Shown here: in pieces, positions 33,801 through 41,971 of the stretch
Layout of the letters: each line of letters begins with the position of its first letter
Numbering within the stretch: position 1 is the first letter of the stretch
NCBI GenBank assembly: GCA_017301995.1
Contig: JAFLEH010000003.1
Span: forward strand, 186,001-250,000
From: Verrucomicrobiota bacterium
Lineage (GTDB): Bacteria > Verrucomicrobiota > Verrucomicrobiia > Verrucomicrobiales > Akkermansiaceae
Direction: 5' to 3'
Length of the DNA stretch: 64,000 nt
Translations under genes and position numbers: made by a program
Notes under the pieces: model-generated
What the model was told of the DNA's origin: nothing
What the model saw: only the letters and a program-made list of their open reading frames with translations
The model's database searches: none

Positions 33801-36644
33801 TCAGCCCCCACGGCCCCGCTTCGGCTTCCCCGCCGCTGCCAGCGGCGCGGTGATCTTCTCATAAAGCGCGAACAGGAACTCCACCCGCTGCCGGTCGGTG
33901 GCGAAGGGCTCCTTTCGGTAGCAGCGCTCCACCGTCCGGTCCAGTTGGGCGTGTGCGTTAGCCAGGGCCGGCGGCATCGTCAGCGGATCGTAGAGATCCG
34001 CCAGCGTGCTAGTTGGAAACGCTGCCCGCGCGTCAAGCACCGCCTGGGCGTGGTGCTCCACCCTCAACCGCAGCATACCGCCGGGATCGTCAGGCCAGGG
34101 GAAGTTGTTATAGACAAGACCTGCGGAATACCGATAGTCGCTTTTCAACCTTCCAGCGACCTGCCTCATCCACGCCATGTGCATCACCGATGTAAGCACC
34201 CCAAAATGATAGAGGGTGGCGTCTTTCATCAGGAATACCAGATCGCTGCACAAGACTTCATTGCCCAGCATCCCCATAGGGATGTAAGGACGCCTTTCGG
34301 AACTCACCTTTGGGATCACCAAATACTCGCCCTTGGGGAAGTTTTCCACATGGAACCGCGTCGGGGTAGCTGCCAGTTTCACGGTTGGGGCACTCGGGCT
34401 GGAAAGACGGAAGTTCTTCACTGCTTCGATTCGAGCCACCGCCTGCGGCATACTCCGCAGCACGTTGGGTGGGCAGTCGCCCAGCCAAAGGCACCACCGG
34501 TGCCACCCGTTGATGAACTCATCGGATCCAAGCCATTTTCTGAACCAAGCGGCGGACGCGGGCTCGGCCCCGACGAACGCTACTTTTTCCTCGTCGGTGA
34601 AAAGATAGTTGCCGCCATCTATCGGTTTGTTGCCAATCGCTATCGGAGGCACCTCGCACACCGGCTTGGTAATGTTCAGCAGCGCGAAATCACTTCCGTC
34701 TATCAAATACGGACTGATGTTCGCAACATTCGAGACGGTTGCATCCCCATCTCCGTGGTCATAGTCGTAGAGCGGCCTCGTCACCGCTTTGAACGGAGCG
34801 AACCCGATTATCACGCAGTGCACATGCGCCTTTCCCCTCGCCTCGCTTTCCCAAACGAACGTGCGGTGGGCGAAGTGGATGCTCATCTTCCATTTTCCGA
34901 ACAACTCGCCCCAAAGGATTCCAGGTTGCTCGCCTTGGCTGATTGAGTTGGTGGAAACGAAGGCGGACACGATTCCAGGTCTGCCATTTTTCTGCGGCTG
35001 GGCGTATTCCGCGGCCTTACGATGCCAGGCTGTGACATAATCCAGCACTCCGGAACCCTTCACCCTGCCCCACACGAATGTCATATCGTCCCGTTGCTCG
35101 CGACTTAGAATCTTGGAGCCGATGAACGGCGGATTCCCCAGCACATAGCTGCACCTCTCCGGCGGGAGCACGTCCTTCCAGTCTATCCGTAGCGCGTTGC
35201 CGCACACGATGTGCGGGGACTTCCGCAGCGGAATCCGGCGGAAGAACTGCCCGAATGCCTGGGACAGGGCGATGTTCGCCTGGTGGTCCGCCAGCCACAG
35301 CGCCACCTCCGCGATTCTGGACGGAAACTCTTCCAGCTCGATGCCATACATCTGGTCCACGTCGATCATGGAGAGCTTGTAAACATCGTCGGTCTCGAAC
35401 TGCTGCTGCCCGGAGTGGAGCTCCAGCAGGATTTCCAGTTCCAGCGCCCGCAGCTCCCGGTAGGTGATGACTAGGAAGTTTCCGCATCCGCAGGCCGGGT
35501 CCAAGAACTTCATTTGGGACATCTTCTGTTGGAGCCCCTCCAGCCGCGCCGTCCGCCGCGTGGAGCGGTCCGCCTTCGCCGCCTCGAACTCCTCCCGCAG
35601 TCCGTCCAGGAACAGCGGCCGGATCAGCTTGAGGATGTTCTTCTCGGAGGTATAGTGCGCGCCCTTCTCGCGCCGCTCCTTGGAATCCATCACCCCTTGG
35701 AACAGGGACCCGAACACCGCCGGCGAGATCCGCGCCCACTCGAAGGAGCACGCCTTGAGCAATTCCCCGCGCGTCACGGAATTGAAGGCCGCGAAGGAGA
35801 TCCGCTCCGCGAACAGGTCGCCGTTCACATAGGGGAACGCCGCCAGGTCCTCATCCAAGTTTGCCTGCCGCTCATTGCTGGTTCCTTGAGTCGCCCCATC
35901 CGGAGTATTGAGCACTTCGAAAAGGTGCGCAAGCTTTGGCCCGGTATCGGAACCGTCCGGCGCCGTCCGGTTTTCCAGGAACATCCGGAAATCCTGCGTG
36001 TTGAAAACCCCGGTGTCATCCGCGAACAGGCAAAACAGGATCCGCACCAGCAACACCCGCAGGTCGTGCCCGCGGAATCCGCCTTTCGCCAGCGCGTCGT
36101 GGATGCCCGCCATGATGAGCGTGGCGTCCATGTTCGCCGGATCTTCCGGATTGAGCTTGTGCTGCGTGTAGCCCGGAATGAAGGCGAACCGCCGCACATG
36201 CTTGTGCAGATCCGCCAGCGGAAACTCGATCGTCGGCGGAATCCGCTTGAACAGCGGCAGATCCGGATCCTGCTCCGGCTCCAGATCGTGAAGGCAGATC
36301 CGCTGGAAATCGGAAACGATCAGCCACCGGGGAACCTCCCGCTGCCTTCCGGAGTCGATCAACCCCCGGACATACTCCATCCCCTGTGAATGCGCCTTGT
36401 TCAGATCCCGCCCGGAAGACTTGTGCTCGATCAGCACCCTGCCCGGCCAGAACACATCGATCCTCCCGTCCCCTCCCAGCGTCTTCACCGGAGCCTCGAA
36501 CGCCGCCACCGCCCGCCGCTTCATGCCGAACACCTGGAAAAACGCCTCCCAGAACGGCTGCGCCTCCCCCCGCTCGGACGACGCGTCCGCAAACTCGCGG
36601 GAAAAGGCAATGGCACGGTGGCGGATCTCGTTCCAAGAAAGCAT
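33801..36644 (-). CDS. MmeI-like single-chain (type IIL) restriction-modification enzyme
   Basis: 947 aa from ATG 36644 (MLSWNEIRHRAIAFSREF); ATG 36680 is also in frame. Order of parts: N-terminal nuclease domain with the D-x(n)-E-x-K site (GRIDVFWPGRVLIEHKSSG, about 75-95), helical spacer, N6-adenine methyltransferase with SAM motif FLDPACGCGNFLV and catalytic NPPFIGSK, then target-recognition and C-terminal helical regions. MmeI is about 919 aa. Such enzymes cut and methylate with one polypeptide that sets one recognition sequence for both activities. All key motifs look intact, so it is probably active as phage defence. No separate methylase or specificity gene is nearby. Confidence 0.88.
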   Translation of the reverse strand: MLSWNEIRHRAIAFSREFADASSERGEAQPFWEAFFQVFGMKRRAVAAFEAPVKTLGGDGRIDVFWPGRVLIEHKSSGRDLNKAHSQGMEYVRGLIDSGRQREVPRWLIVSDFQRICLHDLEPEQDPDLPLFKRIPPTIEFPLADLHKHVRRFAFIPGYTQHKLNPEDPANMDATLIMAGIHDALAKGGFRGHDLRVLLVRILFCLFADDTGVFNTQDFRMFLENRTAPDGSDTGPKLAHLFEVLNTPDGATQGTSNERQANLDEDLAAFPYVNGDLFAERISFAAFNSVTRGELLKACSFEWARISPAVFGSLFQGVMDSKERREKGAHYTSEKNILKLIRPLFLDGLREEFEAAKADRSTRRTARLEGLQQKMSQMKFLDPACGCGNFLVITYRELRALELEILLELHSGQQQFETDDVYKLSMIDVDQMYGIELEEFPSRIAEVALWLADHQANIALSQAFGQFFRRIPLRKSPHIVCGNALRIDWKDVLPPERCSYVLGNPPFIGSKILSREQRDDMTFVWGRVKGSGVLDYVTAWHRKAAEYAQPQKNGRPGIVSAFVSTNSISQGEQPGILWGELFGKWKMSIHFAHRTFVWESEARGKAHVHCVIIGFAPFKAVTRPLYDYDHGDGDATVSNVANISPYLIDGSDFALLNITKPVCEVPPIAIGNKPIDGGNYLFTDEEKVAFVGAEPASAAWFRKWLGSDEFINGWHRWCLWLGDCPPNVLRSMPQAVARIEAVKNFRLSSPSAPTVKLAATPTRFHVENFPKGEYLVIPKVSSERRPYIPMGMLGNEVLCSDLVFLMKDATLYHFGVLTSVMHMAWMRQVAGRLKSDYRYSAGLVYNNFPWPDDPGGMLRLRVEHHAQAVLDARAAFPTSTLADLYDPLTMPPALANAHAQLDRTVERCYRKEPFATDRQRVEFLFALYEKITAPLAAAGKPKRGRGG

Positions 36645-36699
36645 GCCCCCGATCCTGCCCCCCCTCCCCGCCAATGTCAATTCTCCATCAATTCACGCC

Positions 36700-36751
36700 A
36701 CCCTTGCGCAAGGGTCCGGATGGCGGCAGTAGGGCAAATCCCGGCCTTTCG
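36700..36751. repeat. dispersed repeat, copy 2: 16-bp palindrome plus GGGCAAATC
   Basis: ACCCTTGCGCAAGGGT (36700-36715) is a perfect palindrome, followed about 18 bp later by GGGCAAATC. It matches copies at 33016 and 39786 and lies in the divergent region between the restriction-modification gene and the XRE gene. Confidence 0.55.
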
Positions 36752-36801
36752 TTGGGTAACAAGACCGGTGGATTACGACATTTTCCGGGGAGAGTGAATT
36801 T

Positions 36802-36822
36802 TGTGGTTGACTTTCAACCACA
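36802..36822. promoter_or_regulatory. perfect inverted repeat upstream of XRE gene
   Basis: TGTGGTTGA-CTT-TCAACCACA has 9-bp perfect arms and a 3-bp centre. It lies between the divergent restriction-modification and XRE genes and is a good candidate operator for the XRE protein. A second inverted repeat, CGGAGCC-N6-GGCTCCG, follows at 36841-36860. Confidence 0.45.
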
Positions 36823-36965
36823 CCCGGCGCACATTTCGGTCGGAGCCACAATCGGCTCCGTTCGTTCCCAACACAACACACACACCGACCTCTGCCCATG
36901 CCTCGCCACTAACCATCACAAGTTTGCAAAACCTATAACTTTTTTCAATCAAACCAAGAAATATT

Positions 36966-37349
36966 ATGAAATTTAACGAAATTGCCAAAAACGCTAGGCT
37001 GGACCAGCGCCTGAGCCTTCGGCAGTTTTGCCAGGAAGCCGGCCTTGATCCGAGCAATTGGAGCAAGATAGAACGGGGAGTCAATCCGCCATCGGGCGAC
37101 CCCGAGATTATGGAAAGAATTGCCGACAAACTGAAATTGTTTGGTGATAGCCGCAAAGAATTCTTCGATGCGGCGGATATTGCAAGATCCCAAATTCCGG
37201 CAGACATCCTGTCGGACGAGGATCTCGTCAGAAAACTGCCTGCGTTCTTCAGAGTCATGCGCGGCAATCAAATGACACAGGAGCAAGCGGACATGCTGCT
37301 TGCTGACATTCGAAAACAACACACACCAACCCCTCCCCCCACCCTCTAA
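36966..37349 (+). CDS. XRE-family helix-turn-helix regulator (antitoxin/repressor partner of ImmA-IrrE protease)
   Basis: This 127-aa protein has an N-terminal Cro/C1 helix-turn-helix (RLSLRQFCQEAGLDPSNWSK then IERGVNPPSG) and a helical C-terminal tail. The next gene, 7 bp downstream, is an ImmA/IrrE zinc protease, the usual partner of such regulators in phage-like and toxin-antitoxin modules: the protease cleaves or antagonises the repressor. The AT-rich upstream DNA and codon use differ from the GC-rich neighbours, suggesting horizontal acquisition. With the protease gene broken, this repressor may be permanently on. Confidence 0.82.
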   Translation: MKFNEIAKNARLDQRLSLRQFCQEAGLDPSNWSKIERGVNPPSGDPEIMERIADKLKLFGDSRKEFFDAADIARSQIPADILSDEDLVRKLPAFFRVMRGNQMTQEQADMLLADIRKQHTPTPPPTL

Positions 37350-37451
37350 TCACCCATGAGCTGGAAGCACCTCGTCTGGAATCAAGTCGATAGATTCAAA
37401 AACGATTTCACTTGTCCTGAAATGGATGAGATACCAATTGATATTCTGTTT

Positions 37452-38755
37452 CACGAGTGTCCGGTTATAACTCAAACAAATTCAATTGGTTACAGTTCAC
37501 ATTAGGCAAATTTCTGTGGTCGGGTTCCATAAGTAGTTGATTTAGAGGGACTTTCTCAAAAGGATGAACGCTCAAAAGCTGCAAAGTTCTGTGGAGTGTG
37601 CCGGGCAGCTTGAGCTGCTTGTGAAGAATCGCAATTATCAGATAGGTGCAGACGGCGATCCAGATTTGAGTCTTCACGGCATTGGGACTTGTGCCAAAAT
37701 AGTGCTTGATCCGCAGGTGGCCCTTGATCCATCGGAAGAACAGTTCGATACGCCACCGCATCTTGTAAAGCATGGCCACGGTGATCGCCGGGATTTCGAG
37801 GTTGTTGGTGAGAAATACGAAATCCTTGCCGGTATCCAGATCGATGTATTTCACTCGCCGCAGCAGCATTGGAAAAGCCGTGCGGGACTTGTCGAGGGTG
37901 GGTTTGCCGACATGATCGCTGCGCAACCCAGTCAGTCGATCCACCGTCAGCGAGTAGTGACGAGTGAACTGAAGGTTTGTCTTGGCGCGCGTGACAAAGA
38001 ACGCTCCAGCCTTGGCGATGAGCGCCAGTCGAACGAAGTCCATGTAGCCACGATCCATCAGATAGAAAGCTCCAGCTTCGAAGAACAGACTGTCGAGCCA
38101 TCCCACGTCGTGCTGGCGCGCTCCCGTGACATGGATGCAGGTCGGAATCGGTCCTCGCAGGTCGATCTGAGTATGCATTTTGATGCCCGCCTTGGTCTGA
38201 CGGAAATCGGCCCACGGAAAGAGAGTCAGGGAAAGATCGATAGTGGTCGAATCCAGCGCATAGATTGTGTTGTCCAAATCCAAACCAAGATCCTCCCCCG
38301 CATAGAGCGGCCTGGCCTTCCTTATCAAACTCTTGGCGAGGTCCTCCCAGATACGCCAGTCTCTCTGTTCGTTGGCTTCGGCAAGAGTCGATTTGGCAAC
38401 CGGTTCGGAGAATCCAAGATGATAGAGTGTTTCTGTTCTGGCGTTGAGGCACGTTGTGATGTCGCGGAGACTCTCCCTCGAAGTCATCTGAGCAAACACC
38501 ATGCAGATAAACTGCTGTCGGCATTTGAAGTGGCGGACACGTTCTTCCGCGCCATATCGAGCGGCAAGTCTGGAAAGCGTTGTGCGTTCGACCATTTCTA
38601 TAACTTGGGAAAGGATGTGGCGACCGGAGTTCATCGCCGGAAAATACGCGAAATCCCCCAAAAAAGTTCAAATGCGTGACATCAATATCTTTCCGTAACA
38701 AACTCATTCTGTGTATTTTGTGAAAACCGACCCGTCAGTTAACCGGACACCCGTG
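37452..38755 (-). mobile_element. IS4-family insertion sequence, 1304 bp, complete
   Basis: The ends are inverted repeats: CACGAGTGTCCGGTTA at the left and, reverse-complemented, CACGGGTGTCCGGTTA at the right (15 of 16 match). The flanks are the direct repeat ATTCTGTTT (37443-37451 and 38756-38764), a 9-bp target duplication. One full-length transposase gene fills it. Intact TIRs, duplication and ORF point to a recent insertion. Confidence 0.9.
37465..38634 (-). CDS. IS4-family transposase with DUF4372 N-terminus
   Basis: About 389 aa from ATG 38634 (MNSGRHILSQVIEMVERTTL); ATG 38661 is also in frame. The N-terminal DUF4372 segment (FICMVFAQMTSRESLRDI) is followed by the DDE core: ALDSTTIDLSL (first Asp), FYLMDRGYMDF (second Asp), and the Y-(2)-R-(3)-E-(6)-K signature in YKMRWRIELFFRWIKG. 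This subgroup (IS4, ISPepr1-like) moves by cut-and-paste. It is carried opposite to the gene it interrupts. Confidence 0.93.
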   Translation of the reverse strand: MNSGRHILSQVIEMVERTTLSRLAARYGAEERVRHFKCRQQFICMVFAQMTSRESLRDITTCLNARTETLYHLGFSEPVAKSTLAEANEQRDWRIWEDLAKSLIRKARPLYAGEDLGLDLDNTIYALDSTTIDLSLTLFPWADFRQTKAGIKMHTQIDLRGPIPTCIHVTGARQHDVGWLDSLFFEAGAFYLMDRGYMDFVRLALIAKAGAFFVTRAKTNLQFTRHYSLTVDRLTGLRSDHVGKPTLDKSRTAFPMLLRRVKYIDLDTGKDFVFLTNNLEIPAITVAMLYKMRWRIELFFRWIKGHLRIKHYFGTSPNAVKTQIWIAVCTYLIIAILHKQLKLPGTLHRTLQLLSVHPFEKVPLNQLLMEPDHRNLPNVNCNQLNLFEL

Positions 38756-39332
38756 ATTCTGTTTATCGTTGACGCGGTGCTCCGGTTTCCCGTGATTGAG
38801 ATGGATGAATTCAAGGACCGCTATGGCGCCGAAGCCGCCATAGCGGCCGATTTCAGCGAAATCTACGTCGATCGCGAGAGTTGCGAGCCAAATGGGCCTG
38901 CTTGGCGGGAAAACCGCCTTCGGTTCTCACTTGCTCATGAGATTGGACACCTTTACCTTCACAGGGAGGAATTCGAGCAGTCGGGATTCAAAACCTTTGA
39001 CGAGTTTCTGGAATGGACGAATACGCTAGGCGGCCGTCGGGAGGCTATTGAGAAAGAAGCCGACGAGTTCGCAGGTCGCCTACTGGTTCCACATGCCCGT
39101 CTTGTCGCCGAATTCGAAAAAGTCGAAGCTAGTTTTAACAGGGAACTCCCACCAGGCTGGAGGCGCAATAGCGAACTTAGGCTTGAAGTCGCGAGGAGCA
39201 TAGCTCCGAAATTCGGGGTGTGCTCGCAAACGATTCTGACCAGATTCAGCCGAGAAGGTATATGGCCGGAGATCTGACAAAACTTTTCTGCCCAATGCAC
39301 TCAGCCAGAGCATCTCCATTTTCTAATGATGA

Positions 39333-39366
39333 AAGCCCGCCCGGTGTTGGCGCACCGGACGGGCTT
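39333..39366. terminator. strong hairpin terminator after the ImmA/IrrE gene
   Basis: AAGCCCGCCCGGTG pairs with CACCGGACGGGCTT (one mismatch) around a 6-nt loop, with A-rich 5' and T-rich 3' flanks (CTTCTTCT). It can serve the plus strand after 39277 and works structurally in both directions. Confidence 0.75.
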
Positions 39367-39513
39367 CTTCTCAAACGTTTTTGGCCGGACCCATGCCCGG
39401 TCAAAGCCCTTGGTAGGGCGAACCGTGAACGGAACCACGCAGGTTGCAAAGCGAGGTTACTGCGGAATCGTCCGGGGTCAACAACAAAAGTATGGGTTGG
39501 AAAGGAATCGGTC

Positions 39514-39678
39514 ATGAGTGAACAACTCACCCTATTCCCGGACGAGCGTCCCGGTTACCGGAAGATCTTCCGCCGCTGGCGGAAGAACCCGAAGACCGGA
39601 GCCATCGAGTATCCCAAACGGAGCAAGGTCTTCGTGATGTGGGTGCCGGTTGACCAGTCCGGAATCAAAGCAGCCTGA
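39514..39678 (+). CDS. small basic protein of unknown function (54 aa)
   Basis: ATG 39514 opens MSEQLTLFPDERPGYRKIFR, then RRWRKNPKTGAIEYPKRSKV, and stops at 39678. It is rich in Arg/Lys and has a PKTG...YPKR segment, suggesting nucleic-acid contact, but I do not recognise the family. The frame is open far upstream (39220) without a plausible protein there, so I take this internal ATG. Confidence 0.45.
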   Translation: MSEQLTLFPDERPGYRKIFRRWRKNPKTGAIEYPKRSKVFVMWVPVDQSGIKAA

Positions 39679-39918
39679 CGATACGTCCGGCCCCAAGCGC
39701 ACCTCCGGCTAGCCACCGCGACCCGGAGGTGACATTGATTTCCACCACTTCGCGTCCTCCGCGTCTTGGCGGTGAAATATTTGCCCCCTTGAGCAAGGGT
39801 CTCAAACGGTACCCGCTCTCCTCTTGCGGCTTGAATCTTGCCGTCTTGCGTCTCCGTCCGCCACCGGACCGGCTCCCTATCCATGCCTGCTCTCCTCTTG
39901 TCTCTGGCATCTTGCCTC
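39679..39918. other. intergenic region with dispersed-repeat copy 3 and low-complexity repeats
   Basis: It holds the palindrome CCCTTGAGCAAGGG (39786-39799), preceded by AAATATTTGCCC, i.e. the inverted third copy of the repeat at 33016 and 36700. It also holds a TTCGCGTCCTCCGCGTCTTG block (about 39750-39769), of a kind common between bacterial genes, and CT-rich stretches (CTCTCCTCTTGCGGC, CTCTCCTCTTGTCTC). No gene is seen. Confidence 0.45.
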
Positions 39919-40242
39919 TCACCCCATCCTGTGTCGGAACCGCGCCGCCACGCAGGCCGCCGGAACCAAACATGCCATGCCGGTCACCACCCACTGCGCT
40001 AAATACCCCTTCACTCCCGGCAGCGCAGGGTTCGCCCAAAACTCAGGCGAAAACCCTCGCGCTCCCACGGAAAGGAATACCGAGAACATCACCGCAATGG
40101 CCGCCGCGCCGAAGGCTCCCGCATACACCGCGCCGGCAGCCGGCCTCATCCCGCGCGCCACCCGCACACGGCAGGCGAACTCCGTAAAGACCGCCGCCAG
40201 CGCCACCGCCAGCACCAATTGGATAAAAATGAAGTGTGTCAT
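39919..40242 (-). CDS. small membrane protein, unknown function
   Basis: 107 aa with three hydrophobic segments (about 5-23, 38-62 and 82-102) separated by short loops with charged residues (CRVRVARGMRPAAG). It ends FRHRMG. No family recognised. It is in the same direction as, and 36 bp downstream of, the exported hypothetical gene at 40279. Confidence 0.5.
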   Translation of the reverse strand: MTHFIFIQLVLAVALAAVFTEFACRVRVARGMRPAAGAVYAGAFGAAAIAVMFSVFLSVGARGFSPEFWANPALPGVKGYLAQWVVTGMACLVPAACVAARFRHRMG

Positions 40243-40278
40243 AGGTGGGATTGGAACGAATTGGCTCTGGCACGCCTT

Positions 40279-40953
40279 CTATTTGGTGCGGGGCACCAGA
40301 CGACCCTCCGGCTTGGATCCGGGGCGGGTGGCGGATCGCCCGGCCGCCGCCTTGTTTGGTCCTGCGACTACCGAAACCCGCTCTTTGCCGTCCAGAACGT
40401 CTTTCTGAATCACATATTCCATCTCGACTATCGGATATGTCCACCTGAACCCAGAGATCTTCCCATCGGTGGTATCAGGCAATTCCTTTAGCTCCTTCCG
40501 ATAAATGGCGAAAGGCGCCGTGTAAAAGAATATCCGGACGGTCTCATGCTCCCCTTGGAATTGGACGAACGTCGAGTCCCGCTCGACGCCGTCAACGCCC
40601 TTGATGGATTCCCTTCCCTGAGAGATGTTCCCAAGATGCTTATCCACTTCGGGTATGATCCGGTTGCCACCGGGTAGCACGATGCGTTGGGGTGTTTCGG
40701 AGTTGAAGACCAGCAAGGAGCCAAGATCCTCCTTGTCAGGCCAGTAATTCACCTCCTCATACTCATCAACGATGGTCCCGCAAATTTCGCGCTCCACCCG
40801 CATCACCGCACCGGTAACGGAATCCGTTTTCTGACGGAACTCCCACTTGAGGATATTCAAGTCTTCCGGGGCCAGTTGGTGAGACTGGCGCAGGATGTCG
40901 CCGCCTTTGGCGGTAGTGGCTATCAGCATTGCCGAAGCGATAAGAGTCTTCAT
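40279..40953 (-). CDS. exported hypothetical protein
   Basis: This 224-aa protein has a short signal peptide (MKTLIASAMLIATTAKGG) and a soluble domain rich in beta-type sequence (RIFFYTAPFAIYRKELKELP, RWTYPIVEMEYVIQKDVL). The C-terminal 25 residues are basic and proline-rich. I recognise no domain. Codon use is like the surrounding genome, so it is probably expressed. Confidence 0.6.
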   Translation of the reverse strand: MKTLIASAMLIATTAKGGDILRQSHQLAPEDLNILKWEFRQKTDSVTGAVMRVEREICGTIVDEYEEVNYWPDKEDLGSLLVFNSETPQRIVLPGGNRIIPEVDKHLGNISQGRESIKGVDGVERDSTFVQFQGEHETVRIFFYTAPFAIYRKELKELPDTTDGKISGFRWTYPIVEMEYVIQKDVLDGKERVSVVAGPNKAAAGRSATRPGSKPEGRLVPRTK

Positions 40954-41086
40954 GATTCTAACTGGCGTCTGTGCTTTCTCAATCCGTTCTCCTCACCAAA
41001 ACCGCTTCACCTGGTCTCTCAGGACCGCGAAAATCCACGAATCCACCGGCCAACCGCGCCGTTTCGGCGGCAACAGTGCCCCGTTC

Positions 41087-41422
41087 CTACGCCGCAGCTT
41101 CCGTTTGATCCGGATAATCGTAATAGCATTCATACCTCGTCTCAACGGCCATTGAACACGCCCGCCCGAAGAACGTCAAGCCCACCCATGCAAATAGATC
41201 CCTTCTGTCACTCAATGCGGCCGGTGAGCGGAGATCTCGATGGTCGTTGGCCCACGCCGGAAGCGGCGACCTGAACATCATCCACAACCGACCCGGCCTT
41301 TCGATCCGGGAAACCCATGACGCGGCCCGGTCCGCCAGGAAATAGGTTAGCCGGGGGCGCCTGTTGACTCCGGCCTCCGGACGGCCGTTTCCGGGTTCGG
41401 ACCGGTTGTCTCCACCTCCCAT
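41087..41422 (-). CDS. possible small hypothetical protein
   Basis: A 111-aa frame whose C-terminal two-thirds look protein-like: WVSRIERPGRLWMMFRS, then a hydrophobic stretch WVGLTFFGRACSMAV and an acidic tail YECYYDYPDQTEAAA. The first 30 residues are less convincing and the start may be internal. It overlaps an arginine-rich frame that I reject. Confidence 0.3.
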   Translation of the reverse strand: MGGGDNRSEPGNGRPEAGVNRRPRLTYFLADRAASWVSRIERPGRLWMMFRSPLPAWANDHRDLRSPAALSDRRDLFAWVGLTFFGRACSMAVETRYECYYDYPDQTEAAA

Positions 41423-41971
41423 CCTTCACATCGGGAGTCCGGGATGGTGCGCCGACTCCGGAAAACCCTCGTTTCACGCGGGAACTTCGACGCCGGGAAC
41501 TCCATCTTCCACACCGGAACTTCCATCCTCTCATCCGGGACCCCCGGTCGCACGGTTTTTCGGAATGGCGGAATAGGGTCCAAACCGGCGCGGATGCGAG
41601 GGGACCGATCCCGGCCGACGGCGGATGGGATATGGCGCGCCGAAGCGGCCGGAACGCGGCCCAAATAGCCCGGAGACACCCTATCCAGCGGTCCCGCGTG
41701 CCAGCGGAACATCCCGCGAACTCTTCGAAACGGTTCTTCAAAACCCGGAAATCCCCCTCACATCCTTGAGAACGGAAGAAAAATTCCGACGATTCAGCAC
41801 CAGAATCACGCGATTCTTCCCCCGGACCTTCACGCCGGAACTTCCGGTTATCACACCTGAACCTCCGGTTATCACGCCGAATTCTCCGGTTATCACGCCG
41901 GGCCTTCCGTTCTCCGGAATCCCGCAAGGAATCCGCCAGACGGTCATGGGAAACCGCATGGCTTGCGGTTG
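41423..41971. repeat. degenerate repeat region with 21-bp tandem units
   Basis: Three exact-length 21-bp units lie at 41841-41861, 41862-41882 and 41883-41903 (core TCCGGTTATCAC), followed by a partial unit. Related blocks such as CACGCCGGAACTTCC and CACACCGGAACTTCC are scattered from about 41475 onward, so the whole stretch looks like a decayed tandem array. I see no credible gene. Confidence 0.55.

Larger units (their letters stand above)
37356..39277 (+). pseudogene. ImmA/IrrE-family metallopeptidase gene split by an IS4-family element
   Basis: The gene starts at ATG 37356 (MSWKHLVWNQVDRF) and is cut after codon 32 (..DILF, 37451). It resumes after the insertion at 38765 (IVDAVLRFPVIEMDEF) and ends at 39277. 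Removing the IS and one copy of the 9-bp duplication ATTCTGTTT restores one frame of about 202 aa. The zinc-binding HEIGHLYLHREE is in the 3' part. A GTG at 38711, inside the IS end, opens a frame through the junction (188 aa), so a chimaeric shortened protease with the HEIGH motif could still be made. The intact protein would cleave or antagonise the XRE partner. Confidence 0.88.

Noticed and set aside
37556..38707. 383-aa minus-strand frame and 371-aa plus-strand frame inside the IS
   Set aside because: Both are shadows of the transposase gene, which carries the full DDE signature in another frame.
39220..39513. Upstream part of the small basic protein's frame
   Set aside because: It runs through the terminator hairpin at 39333 and has no domain-like sequence.
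39750..39769. CRISPR-like or coding signal in the TTCGCGTCCTCCGCGTCTTG block
   Set aside because: It is a low-complexity intergenic sequence of a widespread kind, present once here.
41840..41905. CRISPR array
   Set aside because: The 21-bp units are directly abutting with no spacers and no cas genes nearby.
41208..41927. 239-aa arginine-rich frame
   Set aside because: Its sequence is a translation of the degenerate 21-bp repeats (RRDNRR runs) and has no protein-like features.
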